Positions 3,707 to 6,733 of a stretch of 6,733 nt of DNA are shown one piece after another. Where the stretch lies: positions 1 to 6,733 of the forward strand of contig CABSEG010000101.1 of the NCBI GenBank assembly GCA_902476645.1, written 5' to 3'. The translations under genes were made by a program, and so were the position numbers. Source of the DNA: an uncultured Lachnospiraceae bacterium (GTDB lineage Bacteria > Bacillota > Clostridia > Lachnospirales > Lachnospiraceae). The notes beneath the pieces are model-generated. The model worked only from the letters and a program-made list of their open reading frames with translations. It was not told the DNA's origin and did not search any database. Position 1 is the stretch's first letter. The number at the start of each line of letters is the position of its first letter.

Positions 3707-5671
3707 ATGGATATCACAAGAGTTTATCGAAAATTGCGCAGAGAGACCAGAAAGAGATGGCTCGACATTACCAGACCGAGGAGTTATTTCCTGGCGGGGA
3801 AGGAGCTGTTAAACAGTTATGAGACGGCCTATGCGGATGCAGTGCGCAGAGGCGCTGTCAGAAAGATTACGGGAGACCTGGAAGAACGCTCCCAGCGCGC
3901 ATTTTCTTCTCATGCGAGAGATTATGCTTTCCAAAAAATCTTGGAGGAGGGTACCTATACCTTTGACCACCCCTACGTGGCAGTGAACCCCTATGAATTG
4001 GCTCCTCTTACAGCATTGATACTTTTTGGTACGGAGCAGGAGTGCAGCGTACGTTTTGTGATTGAAGGGAAGAACGGTGCCGCTCCGGTGACGGCCGAGA
4101 CAAAACGCTGTAAAAAGCACAGGGTGCCAATTTACGGTCTCTATGCGGGCAGAAGGACCGAGGTGAGGCTGGAACTTTTGGATGCATCCGGAAATGTGAC
4201 AGATACAAAGGTGTTGAAAATCGGTACGGAAAGTTTGCCGGAGAATATTGAGACCGTGCTCCAAGAAAAAAATTTCCAGAATCCATCGGCATTTCCGATC
4301 ATCTTTATTACAGGAGGCGCTTCCCTTTCACCGTTGGCCTTTGACCAGAACTGTCAGGTTCGTTATCTGCTGAAAATTAAAACCTCGAGCTATGGCGTGT
4401 TTCCGCTGAAAAACGGACGGCTTTTGTGGGGAGACGGGGAAGTAGGAACGCCCACTTTTGCAAATGCCCATACTTGCCAGATTCATGAGATGGATTATAT
4501 GGGAAGGATTCACAGAACAATTTTTCTGGAACGGGGTATGCATCACTTCGCGACAGAGTTGCCAAATGGAAATATTGTGGGAATCAGTAACTCCCTGGAC
4601 GGATGTACGGAGGATGTGCTGATTGAAATCGACAGGAAGACAGGGAAACTGGTACAAACCATTGATATGCGTGAATTCTTCGGAACCCATTACCGTGATC
4701 AGGTAGACTGGGTACATCCAAATTCTCTGCGCTATGATGAAAAGGAAGATACCATGATGGTGTGCTTGAGAAACGTGCACTCTGTTTTGAAATTCCGGTG
4801 GTCCACAAAGGAGATTCTATGGGTGTTGTCTATTCCGGAATTTTGGGAAGGTCTTCCGCTACAGGATAAAGTATTGCGGCCTCTGGGCGAGATCCGGTGG
4901 AACTATCAGGCTCATGCAGCCTTTGAGATGCCAAGGAGAGAAGGGCAGGATCCGGATGTGCGCTGCATTATGGTGTTTGACAATCATAGGGTGAACAGAC
5001 GGCCTTGCGAACAGTTTAATGAGTCAGACAGTTCTTTTATCAATGTATACAGAGTGAATGAAAAAGAGGGAACGGTCACAATGGAGAAACAGTTTGAGAT
5101 CCCCAAATCTTTGATTCGTTCCAATGCGGTTTACGACCTAACCACCAATCGGGTCTTTGCCATGGAAGGATGCCTGGATCGAAAGAAAGAAGAATACAGG
5201 GGCCGCGTGTTGGAGATGGATTACGAGACCGGAGAGGTAATCAATTCTGTCTGCCTGAAAAAGGACTTTTTCAGCGGGTTCTGTTTTGAGCCGGACTATA
5301 CAGGCCTGCAGGACGAAGCAGATTACTCCAACGACTACCTCTCCGATAATCTGGAGGGACCAAAGGAAATCCAGATGGAGGCAGTTCCTGAGAAAACTCT
5401 GGAGGAGGAAGTGATTAAACGGATTCTGGTTCGGGAAGAATATTTGTACTTTAAGGCAAAAGACCATGCAGTGCAGAAGATGTTCCTGATTGGGAAGAAA
5501 GGCTCTTATGTAAAGGATTATACCCATACTTGGCAGACCAACCATTTTCATGAAGATCGGGTATTTTTCTGTGTGATTTCCTTAAAAGATATCCGGCCGG
5601 ATACCTACCATCTTGCCATTCAGTATGATGGGGAGAGCTATGATCTGAAGAAAGAATTTACCATCCAATAG
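3707..5671 (+). CDS. assT: Aryl-sulfate sulfotransferase (PAPS-independent), probably cytoplasmic
   Basis: Enzymes of this family move sulfate from one phenolic sulfate ester to another phenol through a sulfo-histidine, without PAPS. From the ATG at 3707 it has 654 residues. An N-terminal beta domain lies at about 85-175 (YELAPLTALILFG, then a GK loop), followed by a six-bladed-propeller catalytic region at about 190-530. Candidates for the E. coli AssT active site are H279/H280 in GMHHFATELPNGN (His252), H337 in DWVHPNS (His356), R355 in LRNVHS (Arg374) and H403 in NYQAHAAFEM (His436, the sulfated residue). About 90 further residues after the propeller are beta-rich and look like an added domain. 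There is no signal peptide or membrane segment: the N-terminus is basic and charged, and 12 cysteines are scattered through the chain, so a cytoplasmic site is likely, unlike the periplasmic proteobacterial enzymes. cysD follows after 30 bases, implying an operon. Substrate is unknown. Confidence 0.88.
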   Translation: MDITRVYRKLRRETRKRWLDITRPRSYFLAGKELLNSYETAYADAVRRGAVRKITGDLEERSQRAFSSHARDYAFQKILEEGTYTFDHPYVAVNPYELAPLTALILFGTEQECSVRFVIEGKNGAAPVTAETKRCKKHRVPIYGLYAGRRTEVRLELLDASGNVTDTKVLKIGTESLPENIETVLQEKNFQNPSAFPIIFITGGASLSPLAFDQNCQVRYLLKIKTSSYGVFPLKNGRLLWGDGEVGTPTFANAHTCQIHEMDYMGRIHRTIFLERGMHHFATELPNGNIVGISNSLDGCTEDVLIEIDRKTGKLVQTIDMREFFGTHYRDQVDWVHPNSLRYDEKEDTMMVCLRNVHSVLKFRWSTKEILWVLSIPEFWEGLPLQDKVLRPLGEIRWNYQAHAAFEMPRREGQDPDVRCIMVFDNHRVNRRPCEQFNESDSSFINVYRVNEKEGTVTMEKQFEIPKSLIRSNAVYDLTTNRVFAMEGCLDRKKEEYRGRVLEMDYETGEVINSVCLKKDFFSGFCFEPDYTGLQDEADYSNDYLSDNLEGPKEIQMEAVPEKTLEEEVIKRILVREEYLYFKAKDHAVQKMFLIGKKGSYVKDYTHTWQTNHFHEDRVFFCVISLKDIRPDTYHLAIQYDGESYDLKKEFTIQ

Positions 5672-5701
5672 GAGAACCATAGGAAAAGAAAAGGAGAAAA
5701 C

Positions 5702-6601
5702 ATGAACCAATTATCACATTTAGATGAACTGGAGGCAGAAGCGATCTACATCATGCGCGAGGTTGCCGCAAACTGTGAGAAGCCGGTAATGCTGTATTCC
5801 ATCGGAAAAGACAGCTCTGTGATGCTTCATCTGGCTATGAAGGCCTTTTATCCGGAGAAACCGCCTTTTCCATTTTTGCATATCGACACGACCTGGAAAT
5901 TTAAGGAAATGATCGAGTTTCGTGATCGGATTGCCAGAGAAAAGGGGATTGAAATGCTGGTATATACCAATGAGGAAGGCGTGCGCCAGGGTATCAATCC
6001 TTTTGACCACGGTTCTGCTTACACAGATATCATGAAGACCCAGGCGCTGAAGCAGGCCCTGAATAAATACGGATTCACGGCAGCCTTTGGAGGCGGCAGA
6101 AGAGATGAGGAGAAGTCCAGAGCAAAAGAACGAGTCTTTTCTTTCCGAAATGCAGCCCAGGCCTGGGATCCAAAGAACCAGAGACCGGAGATGTGGAAGC
6201 TTTATAACACGAAAATATTTAAGGGAGAAAGCATCCGTGTTTTCCCACTCTCCAATTGGACGGAAAAGGACATCTGGCAGTATATTAAGCAGGAAAACAT
6301 TGAAATCGTACCTCTTTACTTTGCTAAGGAACGCCCGGTGGTATACCGGGATGGAAACATTATTATGGTGGATGATGACAGGATGAAATTGCGTCCCGGG
6401 GAGAAGATTGAGCACAAGATGGTTCGTTTCCGTACCCTTGGCTGTTATCCATTGACGGGTGGTGTAGAGTCTACGGCAGATACTCTGGACGCTATCATTG
6501 AGGAAACGTTGAGCGCCGTCTCCTCCGAGCGAACCAGCAGAGTGATCGACCATGAAGCGGCAGGAAGTATGGAGAGAAGAAAGAGAGAGGGGTATTTCTA
6601 A
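5702..6601 (+). CDS. cysD: Sulfate adenylyltransferase (ATP sulfurylase) small subunit CysD
   Basis: CysD is the catalytic subunit of heterodimeric ATP sulfurylase. It joins sulfate and ATP to adenosine 5'-phosphosulfate (APS) plus pyrophosphate, driven by GTP hydrolysis on CysN, in the cytoplasm. Its 299 residues match the ~300 of the family. The PP-loop is SIGKDS at 33-38 in VMLYSIGKDSSVMLHLA. LHIDTTWKF follows at 59-67, GGRRDEEKSRAKER at 130-143 and WDPKNQRPEMWKLYN at 155-169. The C-terminal RFRTLGCYPLTG (242-253) and the RKREGYF end are typical. In the GGxRRDE loop most relatives have Ala where this one has Gly131, a mild change. AAGGAG at 5691-5696 sets the start. Its TAA shares one base with the ATG of cysN (TAATG), so the two are probably translationally coupled. 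PAPS reductase (CysH) shares the PP-loop but lacks the CysD-specific blocks. Confidence 0.96.
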   Translation: MNQLSHLDELEAEAIYIMREVAANCEKPVMLYSIGKDSSVMLHLAMKAFYPEKPPFPFLHIDTTWKFKEMIEFRDRIAREKGIEMLVYTNEEGVRQGINPFDHGSAYTDIMKTQALKQALNKYGFTAAFGGGRRDEEKSRAKERVFSFRNAAQAWDPKNQRPEMWKLYNTKIFKGESIRVFPLSNWTEKDIWQYIKQENIEIVPLYFAKERPVVYRDGNIIMVDDDRMKLRPGEKIEHKMVRFRTLGCYPLTGGVESTADTLDAIIEETLSAVSSERTSRVIDHEAAGSMERRKREGYF

Positions 6602-6733
6602 TGCAGAGCTTATTGAAATTTATTACGTGTGGAAGTGTGGACGACGGAAAATCCACCTTGATTGGACATATGCTGTATGATGCGAAGCTGTTATTTGCGG
6701 ATCAGGAAAGAGCCCTGGAGCTGGACAGCCGGG
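6601..6733 (+). CDS. cysN: Sulfate adenylyltransferase GTPase subunit CysN, 5' part only (could be CysN-CysC fusion)
   Basis: This gene runs off the right edge after 44 codons. CysN is the EF-Tu-like GTPase that powers CysD. The visible part begins MQSLLKFITCGSVDDGKSTL, with the P-loop GSVDDGKST at residues 11-19, followed by LIGHMLYDAKLLFADQ as in CysN and the CysNC fusion. The region before the P-loop is short compared with E. coli CysN, which has about 20 extra residues there. The start overlaps the cysD stop by one base, and GAGAGGGG at 6585-6592 gives a Shine-Dalgarno site 8 bases upstream. Whether an APS kinase domain (CysC) is fused at the C-terminus, giving PAPS rather than APS, cannot be seen here. 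Confidence 0.93.
   Translation, partial: MQSLLKFITCGSVDDGKSTLIGHMLYDAKLLFADQERALELDSR

Noticed and set aside
5720..6553. Long open frame on the minus strand across cysD (277 codons)
   Set aside because: It lies wholly antisense to a clearly conserved gene, has no recognisable domain, and its composition is what the complement of cysD would give by chance.

Overview
The window looks like a chromosomal piece of an anaerobic Firmicute of class Clostridia, most likely Lachnospiraceae or a close relative. This rests on the purine-rich Shine-Dalgarno sites, the near-consensus sigma-A-type promoters, a short class I ketol-acid reductoisomerase, a carboxyspermidine-type polyamine gene and an aryl-sulfate sulfotransferase without a signal peptide. 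The taxonomic call is inference from protein character, not from a marker gene. All genes lie on the + strand and together they fill most of the window; no gene-free stretch exceeds 300 bases. I see no tRNA, rRNA, CRISPR array, insertion sequence or phage gene.

Layout. (1) Positions 1-1228 are the end of a polyamine operon: the last 21 codons of a probable carboxy(nor)spermidine dehydrogenase, then nspC, whose ribosome binding site overlaps the stop of the gene before it. (2) Positions 1281-1812 hold a small stand-alone two-CBS-domain protein with its own TTGACG/TATAAT promoter. (3) Positions 1816-3536 hold ilvN and ilvC, behind a TTGACA/TAGAAT promoter that contains a small palindrome, and closed by a strong intrinsic terminator after ilvC. 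The catalytic acetolactate synthase subunit (ilvB) is not next to ilvN. (4) Positions 3537-3706 are a leader and promoter region unusually rich in short repeats. (5) From 3707 to the right edge runs a sulfur operon: aryl-sulfate sulfotransferase, then cysD and the start of cysN, the two subunits of ATP sulfurylase.

How the genes work together. NspC finishes (nor)spermidine synthesis. IlvN sets the valine sensitivity of acetolactate synthase, and IlvC makes the next intermediate of valine, isoleucine and pantothenate synthesis. CysD and CysN activate inorganic sulfate to APS. The sulfotransferase moves sulfate between phenols without PAPS, so its place at the head of a sulfate-activation operon is the most interesting feature here. 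It suggests an intracellular aryl-sulfate branch of sulfur metabolism, possibly controlled through the phased TTCTCA repeats in front of it.
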